Origin: Dichomitus squalens LYAD-421 SS1
Lineage: Eukaryota; Basidiomycota; Agaricomycetes; Polyporales; Polyporaceae
Reading direction: 5' to 3'
NCBI RefSeq assembly: GCF_000275845.1
Contig: NW_006766885.1
Span: 669,538-733,537 of the forward strand
Length of the DNA: 64,000 bases
Below, piece after piece: positions 1 to 10,016 of the stretch; positions within the stretch are counted from its first letter, which is position 1; every line of letters begins with the position of its first letter. The notes under the pieces were generated by a model. It was not told the DNA's origin and searched no databases. It saw nothing but the letters and a program-made list of their open reading frames with translations. The translations under genes were made by a program, and so were the position numbers.

Positions 1-1360
1 CAGTCTACTGTCCTCAAGCAGATGAAGCTCATTCACCACGGTGGATACAACGAGCAGGAGCGGGACTCGTACAAGGAAATCATCTTTTCCAACACCATCC
101 AGTCTATGCGGTACGTTTCCTTGCATGTCCCATCGACGCGCTTCATGCATCCTTCATGCTCAATTGCAACACGCCTCCCGCAGTGCCATCCTTGAGGCGA
201 TGCCGCATCTAGACATCCAGCTCTCGCCCCAAAACGATGCCCGGCGTTCCATCGTCCTCTCTCTGCCTGGTCAGATTGAGGGCGATGTGCTCCCGCGCGA
301 CGTTGCGGATGCCATCCGCGGCCTGTGGAGGGACCCTGGTGTGAAGGAAGCTGTTGCTCGCTCGCGCGAGTTCCAGCTCAACGACTCGGCTATCTACTAT
401 TTCAACGCTATCGACCGTATGGCTGCTGCCAACTACCTGCCTACGGACCAGGACATCCTCCGATCTCGTGTCAAGACCACTGGTATCACCGAGACCACCT
501 TCAAGGTTGGTGAGCTCACCTACAAGCTCTTCGACGTCGGCGGTCAGCGGTCCGAGCGTAAGAAGTGGATACACTGTTTCGAGAATGTCACTGCCCTCGT
601 CTTCCTTGTCTCCCTGAGCGAGTATGACCAGATGCTGTACGAGGACGAGAGTGTGGTATGTCTTCATGCTCATCTTTTGTTTATCTTCTGTTCACTTCTT
701 CTCCCTCGCAGAATCGTATGCAGGAAGCGTTGACTCTCTTCGACTCGATTTGCAACTCAAGATGGTTCGTCAAGACGTCGATCGTGAGTGTCTTTGCCTA
801 GCCCGAACGGTTACAGTGTTCCTTGGCAACTTCGGCTCTCGTGACATGACTAACGCTTGCTACCGCGCTTACACAGATCCTCTTCCTCAACAAGATTGAT
901 CTGTTCGCCGAGAAGCTGCCGCGGTCGCCATTGGGTGACTACTTCCCAGACTACAATGGCGGCGATGACTACGACGCAGCGTGCAACTATCTTCTCCACC
1001 GGTTCGTCTCACTGAACCAGAGCGCAGCAACCAAGCAGATCTATGCACACTACACCTGTGCAACAGATACCCAGCAAATCAAGTGTACGTGATTTTAGCT
1101 GTCTGCGCCTCCCTTTACACCGCTGATCATTCCGTTCTGATGATCGATCATCCATGCGCCACGCCCACGTCCTGTCATTCGTGCTTTGCATCGTCGCTGA
1201 CTTGACGGCCCGCGCAACTCACCTGTCCTTCGATCATGTCTACTTGTTTCGTTGATGCGCCGGCCTCCACGGACCTCCCGCAACAACGCCAACAGTCGTC
1301 TTGAGCGCTATTCAGGATATCCTTTTGCAGCTGCATCTGCGGGAATGTGGTCTTCTCTAG
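1..1360 (+). CDS. Heterotrimeric G-protein alpha subunit, 5'-truncated
   Basis: GTPase subunit of a plasma-membrane receptor-coupled heterotrimer. The window opens at a probable 3' splice site (bases 1-3, CAG); coding then runs 4-110, 184-655, 712-783, 877-1084 and 1296-1360. The first residues, STVLKQMKLIHHGGY, follow directly on the missing P-loop GESGK. Switch II (DVGGQRSERKKW), the guanine-specificity motif NKID (FLNKIDLF) and TCATDT are all present. The protein ends LHLRECGLL, so a cysteine sits at -4, the pertussis-toxin-type position. TDTQQIK joins to FVLSAIQD across the last intron, about 210 nt and longer than its neighbours. The N-terminus and promoter lie outside the window. Family assignment is certain; which fungal G-alpha subgroup is not. 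Confidence 0.95.
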
Positions 1361-2750
1361 TTGCGCGGAGGTTGGATGCTCTAGTGTGGGGATGATTGCG
1401 TTGTTCTGTATGCTGCATCTTCTTCCCTCCTTCTGCCTGTCTTGACGTCACCGCTCTTCCTAGCTACCTATTTTCCCTCATTCTCGTACACAAACCTCCC
1501 GCATCTGCATTTTCGTCTCATGTGTCCCATTAGGCCCATTCCTGGCGTCCATGCCTCTCATGATCTTCTCGCTGCGCCCACGGGCCATTGGTCGCCGACG
1601 CGTTTCGCTGGGCATTGCACTACAGTATATTGTACATAGTTGGAATCTGTTTCCCAGTTTATACGCCAGGATTCATGGCACACCACGTCGCTCTTTCCAT
1701 GCCCACATGTCGTGATCTCGAGCACAGACCGATTTGTCTCCTCCCACTACCATTTCTTCGATCCACGACGCTTACCTCACGTCCACGCTTTCTACCTCTT
1801 CTAGCTTACTACTTCACCCCCGTGGTTGTGCTCATGCCTCGATGTGTCTGGATCCGTCTCTTGTTCGATATAGTGGTCTCCGTAGCCTTTACCCTTAGTT
1901 CTTTTTATCTCATCCTCTTAACGGTTGTTGTTCTCTACTCAGGCTGCTCCCTTCTCCCCCCCTCTCTCTAGTTGCGTCTGTGGCTCCGATATCCCCTTAC
2001 CGTACGCTCCCCGTACATTTGTCGTCACCAATGCACATGGAGTCTGCAGAGTGGATAATCCAACGATCTCTCTGGCATCGTCCGACGGCCGCTGTCATGA
2101 CTAACTTGCCATTGGGCGGCTACCCTGAAGCATACGAACATTCATAAGCTTCCGCGCTGTCCCGCCTGTGCCTGCCCTTGATGAGCGTCGGAACCAGACG
2201 ACGCCCGTCAGACGCGTGCAGCTGAAGCGGATTCGCGAACGTCTGTCGTGTCAGTACGTACAGTCCGCGCTCTCGTGTAGTTCTACGGCATTCATTCGCC
2301 TAGCCCGCGGCTTCTTAGTCGTCTCACAACAAGCGCTGCGTTTATTAGTCGACGTCAAGAACGGCATATATCCGGGACATTCCATCAAAGGAAGCTCCTG
2401 TCTACGATTTGAAGCGACCACCCGCCAGGACGATGCCAATTTGGCTCCTATCCGCTCTCCCGATCACAAGTCTGCATGGTGGGATGTCTGGTAGCGTTTA
2501 TGTTTTGCATCCTCATGGCGTTTCGTGGCGGCCTCCCCAGGACCCCGCGCACGCTCTGTACAGTCGGCATAAATCCTGAAACCCCATGAGATATTTGTCT
2601 TTCCCCAGCGCGTCCCTGCTTCAACAGCGCTTATTCCCTGCACGGTACTGTCCCACTGGTTTTCTTTTGCGCCGCCGAACCTGTCTGCTTCCGCTCAAAG
2701 ATCTCAACCTCTGGCAGCGAAATTAGAGATATTGGGCTACAAAAACAAAT
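1361..2750. other. Intergenic, G-alpha 3' side to tRNA-Ser
   Basis: About 1.4 kb with no gene-like reading frame. The first few hundred bases are pyrimidine-rich, with long C/T runs near 1730-1970, and probably hold the 3' UTR and terminator of the G-alpha gene. The short open frames show no recognisable domain or splice structure. Confidence 0.5.
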
Positions 2751-2841
2751 CGACACCAGCAGGATTTGAACCTGCGCTCGCAGAGCGAAACAGATGATTC
2801 AGCTTTCGAATCTGTCGCCTTAACCACTCGGCCATAGTGTC
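2751..2841 (-). tRNA. tRNA-Ser(CGA) with 9-nt intron
   Basis: Read on the minus strand, the acceptor arms GACACTA and TGGTGTC pair, followed by a G discriminator. The D-arm reads TGGCCGAGTGGTTAAGGC, a long variable arm is present, and the T-arm is GCAGGTTCAAATCCTGC. The anticodon stem ACAGA/TCTGT encloses TTCGAA and then, after position 37, a 9-nt intron (2796-2804), giving anticodon CGA at 2806-2808. The mature length is 82 nt, which suits a serine class II tRNA. It lies about 100 bp downstream of the TRP1 stop codon on the same strand. Confidence 0.95.
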
Positions 2842-2946
2842 TTGGAAAGTTTTGAGACCGATAAGGTCTACAAAGTGAAACTGAACACTAACCTCTATAT
2901 ACACCCTGTGATATATGAACAATACTCAACCAGCACACTGCCCTTC

Positions 2947-5900
2947 TTACTGCGCCTTCGCGGCCGAAATGAACGTTTGAACCCTTGCAGGATCCTTCGC
3001 AGACCCATCTTTCAGCTCCACGCCACCACTCACATCTACAGCCCACGGTCGTACCCTCCGAATCACCTCCGGCACGCTATCCGGCGTAAGCCCGCCCGCG
3101 AGGATGATTGGGAGCGTTTCTCCCAAGCCGACCTCACCCTTTTCCACCACCGCCTTGGCCAGCTCCAGGTCGACCCGCGTCCCAGTGCCGCCGCTCAACC
3201 CAGTGGCGTCTCCCATGGCGACAGCGTCTAGCAACACGAACTGGTGCGCTCCTGGGCGGGTGATACCAGTGAGGCCGTGACCTTCCTCATCGACGTGGAA
3301 AACGCGAATGGTGGGAACGGGAATGTGGCGAGACCACTCTACAGGCTCCCTGCCGTGGAGCTGGACCAGGTCGAGCTCAACGTCCGCCACAGTCTGCAGG
3401 ATGAAGTCGAGGGGCTGATCCTGGAACACGCCGACGAGCAGCGGACGTTTGGACGGATCTCGTGCGAGCGAGTCCGTGAGCCGCCGTGCGTGGAGGTTGA
3501 ACCATGGCTCGTTCTTGAGCTCCTCGATCGGGGAGGCCTCGGCTCCGCTAGGGCGGTGCGACTGAGAGCGGCGACCTCGGATGGCGGCGGAGATGCCTTG
3601 TGCACGCTCGAGGGAAACGTACCGCTTGCTCTTCGGTACGAACATGAGTCCGAGCATGTCTGCGCCGGACTCCGCCGCGTGAACAGCCTCCTCAACGGTC
3701 CGGATACCGCAGATCTTGACCAGAGGAGCCGCCGTCTCGTGGCCCTTGCCCTTCGGGTCCCCTTGCGGCCAATCGAGGAGATCTCGAATGAAGGCCTGCG
3801 TGTCCTGCGCCCGCATGAGAGCCTCGCCAACGAGGATGGCGCCGATGCCCTGTTGGGTGTACGCCCGCACGTCCGAAACGTCCTTGATGCCGCTCAGGGC
3901 GCAAAGGACGACATCGCGCTCGCGTACCATGTCTACGAGACGCGTGGTCGTCTGCATGTCGACCTGGAAATCGTGGAGATTGCGGTTGTTAACACCGATG
4001 ACTTTAGCCCCAAGAGCGAGCGCCGCCTCCATCTCCCGCGAGTTGTTGACCTCGACGAGCGGCTCCATGCCGAGCGAGCGGGAGTACTCGTAGAGTGCGT
4101 GCAGACGGGGGACAGGGAGCATCGCAACGATGAGCAACACACTGTCGGCGCCGTGCAAACGAGCCTCCGCGATCTGATACTCGTCAAAGATGAAGTCCTT
4201 GCGAAGGATAGCGGGACGGTGAGGAAGGGAGTCGATGGCCTGGCGAGCGAGACGCATGTCGAGGAGAGTGCCCTTGAACCACGTAGGCTCCGTCAGGACG
4301 GAGATCACAGAGGCTCCTGCGAGAGCGTAAGTCAGCGCCTGCTGCGCGGCATTCGTCGACATCGCAATGGGCCCCTTGGACGGGCTGGCACGTTTGATCT
4401 CCGCCATGAGGGCGGGCTTCTTGGGGGCCGCCTTCAGGCGAGCGAGGAACGAGACGGGTGCGGGCGCTATGCTGAGGTTGAGGAGCGTCTCGAGGTCCTC
4501 TGGCGTCGTACCAGGAGTCTGCTTCGCAAGCTCGACGTCTTTGATCCTTTGTGCGTAGATCTTCTCGAGAATAGTGGGCACCTTGGAAGTGGAGCCACCT
4601 GGAGTGGCGTTTCCGTTGGGCACTTTGTCTGCGATGCCCTCGAGCCCGAATGCGGGCAGGGCCTCGTCGGAGACTCGGAAGCCCGGGTTGAGGTCCCAGG
4701 TGCCGCCCCGGAGAGCCAAAAAGTTCTTGAATAGGGTATCGCCGCCCTCGGAGAGTATACTCTCCGGGTGGTACTGCACGGCTTCCAGGGTGTATTTGCG
4801 ATGGCGGACTCCCATGATGACGCCGCTGTCCGAGGTGATGGCGGTGATTGCGAGGTCCGGTGGGAGGGTGCTCGTACTCGCGCTGAGCGAGTGGTAGCGC
4901 GTCGACTTGATGCCTTGAGGTATGTCCCTGAAGCAGCCTCTGCCGTCGTGGCGAATGCCGCTGACTTTGCCGTGCATGATTTCTCCTGCATAGCTGCGAG
5001 TCGGGTTGTCAGCATCGTGTACAATGAATTCCCTTGGAAAAATTGAACACAAGCATTGAGTGGACGACTAGCGGAAGACGCATACCAGATTCAAGCGGCT
5101 GAGCTCGGGGAAACATACAGCCATTCCGTTCCATTGTGGTGGTACGCATCAGACGAAAGGACTGACATTTGCACCAACATCTCCCACACAAAAGCTTACT
5201 CCAACTTAGTCTCGGTCCGTTGCATGGAGCACGCCTCAAGCGAACAAGTCCAGTCGCCTGGAATGTTGAATACAGCCGAGCAAAGAGTACCCTGGAAGTG
5301 GACTGAGGCTACCTTATGTCTCCTTGCAGAAGACCAGGTCCTCCTCTAAGTTCGAGTGTATAAAGAAGCGACATGAGCACATGCGCACGATCGCGCGCGA
5401 AACGGTCGGCACAGACATAGGCCTGTCTCGCGCAGAAGACGAAGACGGACATATCCACTGCGCTATCCAAGTCCGACGCTACGTGCATGCCAAAGGAAGC
5501 AGTACGCGGACTTCGCCTCCGCTCTGAGCACTCCTGGAAGCACGGTGCAGATCCAAGCCGAGCGAGGAACGTCCTCAGAACTTCGCGCGCCCGTCTCTCG
5601 CACGCGACGCGACGTTCGGCAGCAGATACCATGCCTCCACGCGAGCAGCGTGATGCAGATCGCGCACAGAGGAACACGATTGCAGATTCGCGCGTGGACG
5701 GGGAGGAGAGCGTCATGCGGCCCCTCCGCTTCCGAGACCTCCCCCCTCTTCCTCGCTCGCGCCACCGCACCCGCGGATTCCAGTAGAGGAAAGCAACAAG
5801 CAAAGGACACTCACCCGATGTTCCCCCCGAAGACATCGACCAAACACTGCAGGCCCATGCACACGCCCAAAATGGGCACCTTCCCCGTGAAGAACTTGAT

Positions 5901-6137
5901 CGCCTCGCGCGAGATGCCCGAGTCCGTCGTCGGGTGCCCGGGGCCGGGCGAGATGATGAGCGAGTTCAGCTTGAGCAGCGGGAACGCGGCGGCGGGGATC
6001 GCGTCGTTGCGGATCACCGTGACGTCCGCGCCGAGCAGAGACAGGGACTGGTAGATGTTCCAGGTGAAGGAGTCGAAATTGTCGATCAGGAGCACGTCCA
6101 GCGGACGCGCGAGCTCAATCGGCAGCGTGAGAGACAT
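2947..6137 (-). CDS. TRP1: Trifunctional anthranilate synthase II / IGPS / PRA isomerase
   Basis: Catalyses three tryptophan-pathway steps in the cytosol: the glutamine amidotransferase of anthranilate synthase, indole-3-glycerol-phosphate synthase and phosphoribosylanthranilate isomerase. The exons are 6137-5815 and 4993-2947, giving 789 aa with the fungal order G-C-F. The amidotransferase (about 12-230) carries [10 protein letters not shown], the nucleophile motif GVCMGLQC and VQYHPES. The IGPS domain (about 245-525) starts [14 protein letters not shown] and has [11 protein letters not shown]. The isomerase (about 533-785) has [15 protein letters not shown] and [11 protein letters not shown]. 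The start is MSLTLPIE at 6137; the upstream in-frame leader is low-complexity and I treat it as UTR. GGNI joins GYAGEIMHG exactly across the single intron (5814-4994), which is unusually long at 821 bp. Confidence 0.97.
4994..5814 (-). other. 821-bp intron of TRP1
   Basis: The donor is GTGAGT (5814 downward) and the acceptor is CGCAG (ending at 4994), splitting a glycine codon in the amidotransferase domain. It is roughly 15 times the usual intron length in this window (46-66 nt). Open frames inside it, on both strands, are short, Arg/Ser-rich and unlike any family I know. I see no intron-encoded gene. Confidence 0.85.
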
Positions 6138-6611
6138 GGCTGCTGCTTCAGTTGCTGCTGCGAGCGGAGAAGATGGGGGAGAAGGAAGGCGAGCTTGAGA
6201 TGCTATAAGTTTGAGCACGGGCGTGAATCTTTGTTCTGATCGGTCCAGCGATTATGCGGTCGACCTCCGAGATGGATGGGGAGCACGAAGACCAGAGAAA
6301 CAACCGTTAGCGATGTCCGAGTCGGAGGTGAGGCAAGGAGGAGGCTCGCGGTGATGAGCAGATGTCGGACGAGTCAGTCAAGATGCTCCCTCCATCTTTT
6401 GTGACCCTAACCTCAGCAAAAGCCACGTGACCACTTGTGCGCACATTTGCATCTAGTGGGCATCAAGAGGAGAATATCATCGTAGTCTGTAACATCGCCA
6501 GGCGCGACGAGCTCGAGACGTAACCTACAAGGACATAAAGTACAGAAGCGCAGGCCCCATCGCAGCACCGCAAGCAATCGCGCGCCGGAGCGCTCGAACG
6601 CACGCCGCCCC
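6138..6611. other. TRP1 promoter / 3' region of membrane-protein gene
   Basis: A 474-bp gap between two genes on the same strand. It should contain the TRP1 promoter and the 3' UTR of the upstream gene. A minus-strand TATA-like CTTATAGC lies near 6203-6210, about 70 bp before the TRP1 start. I see nothing else distinctive. Confidence 0.4.
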
Positions 6612-7967
6612 TCACCGGGCAGCAAAATAGAGCCCCTCCACCGCCACATTCGCCTGCCAGATGCCCATCCGCCTCGCCAGCCGCAGGACCGCAGGCAGCG
6701 GGACGACGCACACTGCTGCGACAGGGACCACCACCAGGAAGAACAGGAACATGAGCACCGTGATGGCGGGCTTGATCACGAGAAAGTAGAAGAGCGCCTG
6801 ATAGCTCGTCGCGTCGGTGAACATCGCGTACGCGTTCCTGTAGAACGACGTCTCGGGCACGAGCGCGCTCGCGGGGACGCCCGCTTCTATCTGCGACGCG
6901 GTCGGCGCGCGCGTGCGCGTGAAGATCGGGAGCGGGGGGTGGGGGAGGGGGTGCGAGAGCGGGCCGTGGTACGTCGTTTGGAGAGCGAGCTCGCCCCGCG
7001 CGAGGAGGCGCGCCCCGAAGAGGTCTATGAAGCAGAAGACGGCGCCGAGGGGCAAGGCCATCAGCGTACACGTTCCGACCTGTCAACGGACACGGCGACA
7101 TGAGAATGGGTGAGGCGCGACGTCAGCAATGCGCTCGTGCCGCGCGGTTGGATAGAACCGAGCAAAGAGACGCACCAGGGTGAACACGAAGATAAACAGC
7201 CACGCGGCGAGCGCGTACGGGAAGTTCAGCACGACCAGGTGGAATACCGCCGAGTAGTAGGCCCTCCGCTTCAGCGGGCGGAAATACCTCCTCCACCTCT
7301 GCGTGAGCGACAGCTGCTGGGACTGCGCCCGCTGCGCCTGACGATGCGCATACCCCGACAGATCTGCGGCGAACGCCCTTTGCTGGTGGTCGTATTCGCG
7401 CGCCGCCTCCCTCTCGAGCTCGGGCTCTAGCTCCTCATGCTCGCCGTCGTCTGCCCCGCCCTCTCGGCAGTCCGGGTCGAGGTCCGAGTCGCGCTCAGGG
7501 TGGAAGGCGGAGAACACGGTGTGGGCGAATGACGGCGCCAGTGACGCACTGGACCTGAGGGTGCTGGTTAAGGATAGCGTCCGTCGCCGGCGAACGGCGC
7601 CTGGGGGTAGCGTCGCAGCAGCGAGGGGCGAAGAGCTCCCGACGGGGTCCCGAGGGGGACTCAACAGGGGCGTCGTCTCCGTCGCCTCCACGTCGTCTAG
7701 GCCAACAAGGCACTCGGCATGATGTGGTGGGTGTCCATGAGTTTGGCCAGAGTGAGCGAGGACGGCTTCGTATTCGTCGGAAGGAGCATGAGCGTGCGAA
7801 TGTTCGCTGCCGTCCTGTAGCGCACGTCTTCTCCTGTTCTGTCGTGTGCGGCGGGCGGAGGGGTACGGAGGTGGGGGATCCTCTGGGGGGGTGGTGGACA
7901 AGACGAGTTGAGGGGCAGAAGGGTCATGGAGGAGCAGAGGACTCGAAGGGGGGTCGGTAGAGGACAT
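6612..7967 (-). CDS. Fungal four-span membrane protein of unknown function
   Basis: The exons are 7967-7176 and 7079-6612 (419 aa), with a 96-bp GTGCGT...CAG intron that falls inside a transmembrane helix (IFVFTL|VGTCTLMALP). The first 200 residues are disordered: Pro/Ser-rich with a PPPPYP stretch, an ETTPLLSPP motif, an Arg-rich block and an acidic run. Four hydrophobic segments follow: FHLVVLNFPYALAAWLFIF, a helix with GAVFCFIDLF, and two C-terminal helices around AITVLMFLFFLVVVPVAAV. The end, RLARRMGIWQANVAVEGLYF, resembles fungal proteins in which a putative sensor-type membrane domain ends alike, but I cannot assign a function. The TTPLL motif resembles an acidic dileucine-like sorting signal (inference). 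Confidence 0.8.
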
Positions 7968-9832
7968 GGAGGATGGGTGGAGACAAAGGTCACTATCGCT
8001 CGCCTCGCTCCAGCCTGGACATCATGGGCGCTAGGCTTGCCTGATTTGGAGGCGGCAGAATATCACACTCACACCTTCATAGCGCCTGCTTCCGTACCTG
8101 TGCTATTGCCTTTTTCCGCTGACATGGAGCATCGCAAACGGTAATCAATTCAATGACTCTCGCACATCTATTCGGTCACAGATGTCAATCCTAGCTGTGT
8201 TCGGCGGTGTGAGACGGGCAGGCATCGCCAGGCACGATTCGAGATAGCGGTATATTTTCAATCTAGCCCAACGTGCTATGTAATGCAGCCATAATATGAC
8301 ATACTCTGGACCATTCTGGATAAGAAACGATGAGCGGGAGGCGGAAAGTACTTGATGCACAAGGTGAAGGCGAGCCTCTCCTAGGGGAAGGAAGAAGTAA
8401 CCCCGGCAGGAGTTGTCGATCACCCCACAAGCGAACAGAGCTAGAAATTGACCGCCTTTGTACCAAAAGTCGAGATTCATGTGACAGCGTGACATGCAGA
8501 GAAGGCAGAGTCCGGTGCCGAGAGAGAAGGATTGATGGTACGCCGAGTATCCATTTGTGGATCGAGTCGCTCGACGTCATGGCATACGCAATTGAGCAGA
8601 GCAGCCAAGCTAGACCACGCCGTCCGTCGCCGGTCACCGGCACCGGCAAAGACGACGAGGTCGGCCGCGGGATGCAAGCTGGCCCGAAAGGGAAGGCTGC
8701 TAAGCCAACTTAGCCAAGTACACAGGCGCATACGAGATCAGGCCGGGGCGACGAGCACTGCTGGGAACCACCTCGTGTGCCGACGGGTCCGGGAAGAAGC
8801 CCATGGTTATGTCCTAACCGCAGATCCCTCATTTCGGGTCGAAACGTACCATGGTCCGATCCGGGCCATGTGCATGGGCGTACGGCAGACCAGGCACGGC
8901 ACAGTCATGGCCACGAGAGGAGGACGAGGGTGCAGATCAGATGGAGAGGAGCTTCGGGTGAGGGGACGGAAGATATATTGGTGACAAACATATGGGCGGC
9001 AGGTTCGGAAATAGTGGACCAGATCTGGAAGAGAAGAAGGAGAGGGACAGGCGGTCAAAGAGAAGGCCTGGAAGGATGTAGATCGAGCGCAAGCCAAGAA
9101 TGGTTGGCAAGATGCCTTTGGGAAGGGGATGTTGTAGAAAGTGTGGAGAGAAAGGCCGTTCATGTCGCGATCTAGAGAAAAGGAATTCCGCGGAGCAAAG
9201 GGCGGGGACGTACACGCTGTGTACGGTAGAGTCGAGGCCAGAGCTAGAGCAGGGGTACTTACCGCGGATGATTGCAGTGGGCCAGCGCAAGGGTACGACG
9301 GCGGGTGGCGGAAGTCTGTGCGACTCAGAATATTGGGAGGATCTGTCCAAGATGGAATGTGACGGGACTGTGACAGGCGCCGGAATTGGGTGGAGGATGG
9401 AGCTGGAGTTGACAGAATCTCTCGTCGGAAGTCGCTCATCCTGCAGCTTCAACCTCGCTCCCTGACATTCTTGTACCTACCTCCAAACATTCAGCCTCAT
9501 GTGTCTACAGACCTCTCCGGACGAGGGCTGTCCGCGGTGGCTGCCTCAGAGTCTTGCTTATGGTCAAGCTCTGCGATCGCCGGGGAGCTTTTGTAGAGCA
9601 TTCCTTGTCAGTGCTCGGCCTTCTAACGCTCCTGTTGGCCTCGGCATCGGCGTGTGTGAACAACCATCGAAATTTCCGAGTCGTCGTCTGTTCGCGATGT
9701 GCTCCCCGTTCACTGCATCAATCCCCTGCGAGCGCATCTTCCCGTCTGCCATTCGCTCTGCCCGTCGAGTGTGATGTCACATCGCCTGCACTTTCTTTTC
9801 AAAACCTCCGCCAGATTCCCACCGCTCGCAGC
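7968..9832. other. Intergenic region upstream of the halogenase
   Basis: About 1.9 kb between two divergently transcribed genes. A 210-codon minus-strand open frame (8807-9439) has no recognisable domain, is Ser/Pro-rich and lacks splice partners, so I do not call it. The right half approaches the halogenase promoter. Confidence 0.45.
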
Positions 9833-10016
9833 TATAAATCTCCTCCCCTCACCCACCGGCCTCCATCGCCTTGTCCTGCTCCCCTCGACTACTCCGCTCC
9901 TTCTTGTTTCATTGCACTTCCTTTTTGGCCGCATTACACCTGCTTTGTTCGTGCTCGCACCACTGCTCCACACCATCCTCTTTCGTCCGCCATATATACA
10001 CTCTTGCTCGCCCATC
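9833..10016 (+). promoter_or_regulatory. Core promoter and pyrimidine-rich leader of halogenase gene
   Basis: TATAAAT at 9833-9839 lies about 178 bp before the ATG. It is followed by a C/T-rich tract (about 9845-10010), the usual appearance of a basidiomycete transcription start region. No binding site for a specific regulator is claimed. Confidence 0.5.

Noticed and set aside
3244..4734. 496-codon plus-strand open frame
   Set aside because: It lies antisense to the TRP1 exon and mirrors its codon bias; the peptide has no domain. It is a shadow.
5309..5836. 175-codon minus-strand frame within the TRP1 intron region
   Set aside because: It overlaps the intron and exon 1 border, is Arg-rich and has no resemblance to intron-encoded endonucleases.
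8807..9439. 210-codon minus-strand frame upstream of the halogenase
   Set aside because: Ser/Pro-rich, with no family resemblance and equally long frames overlapping it. Likely chance.
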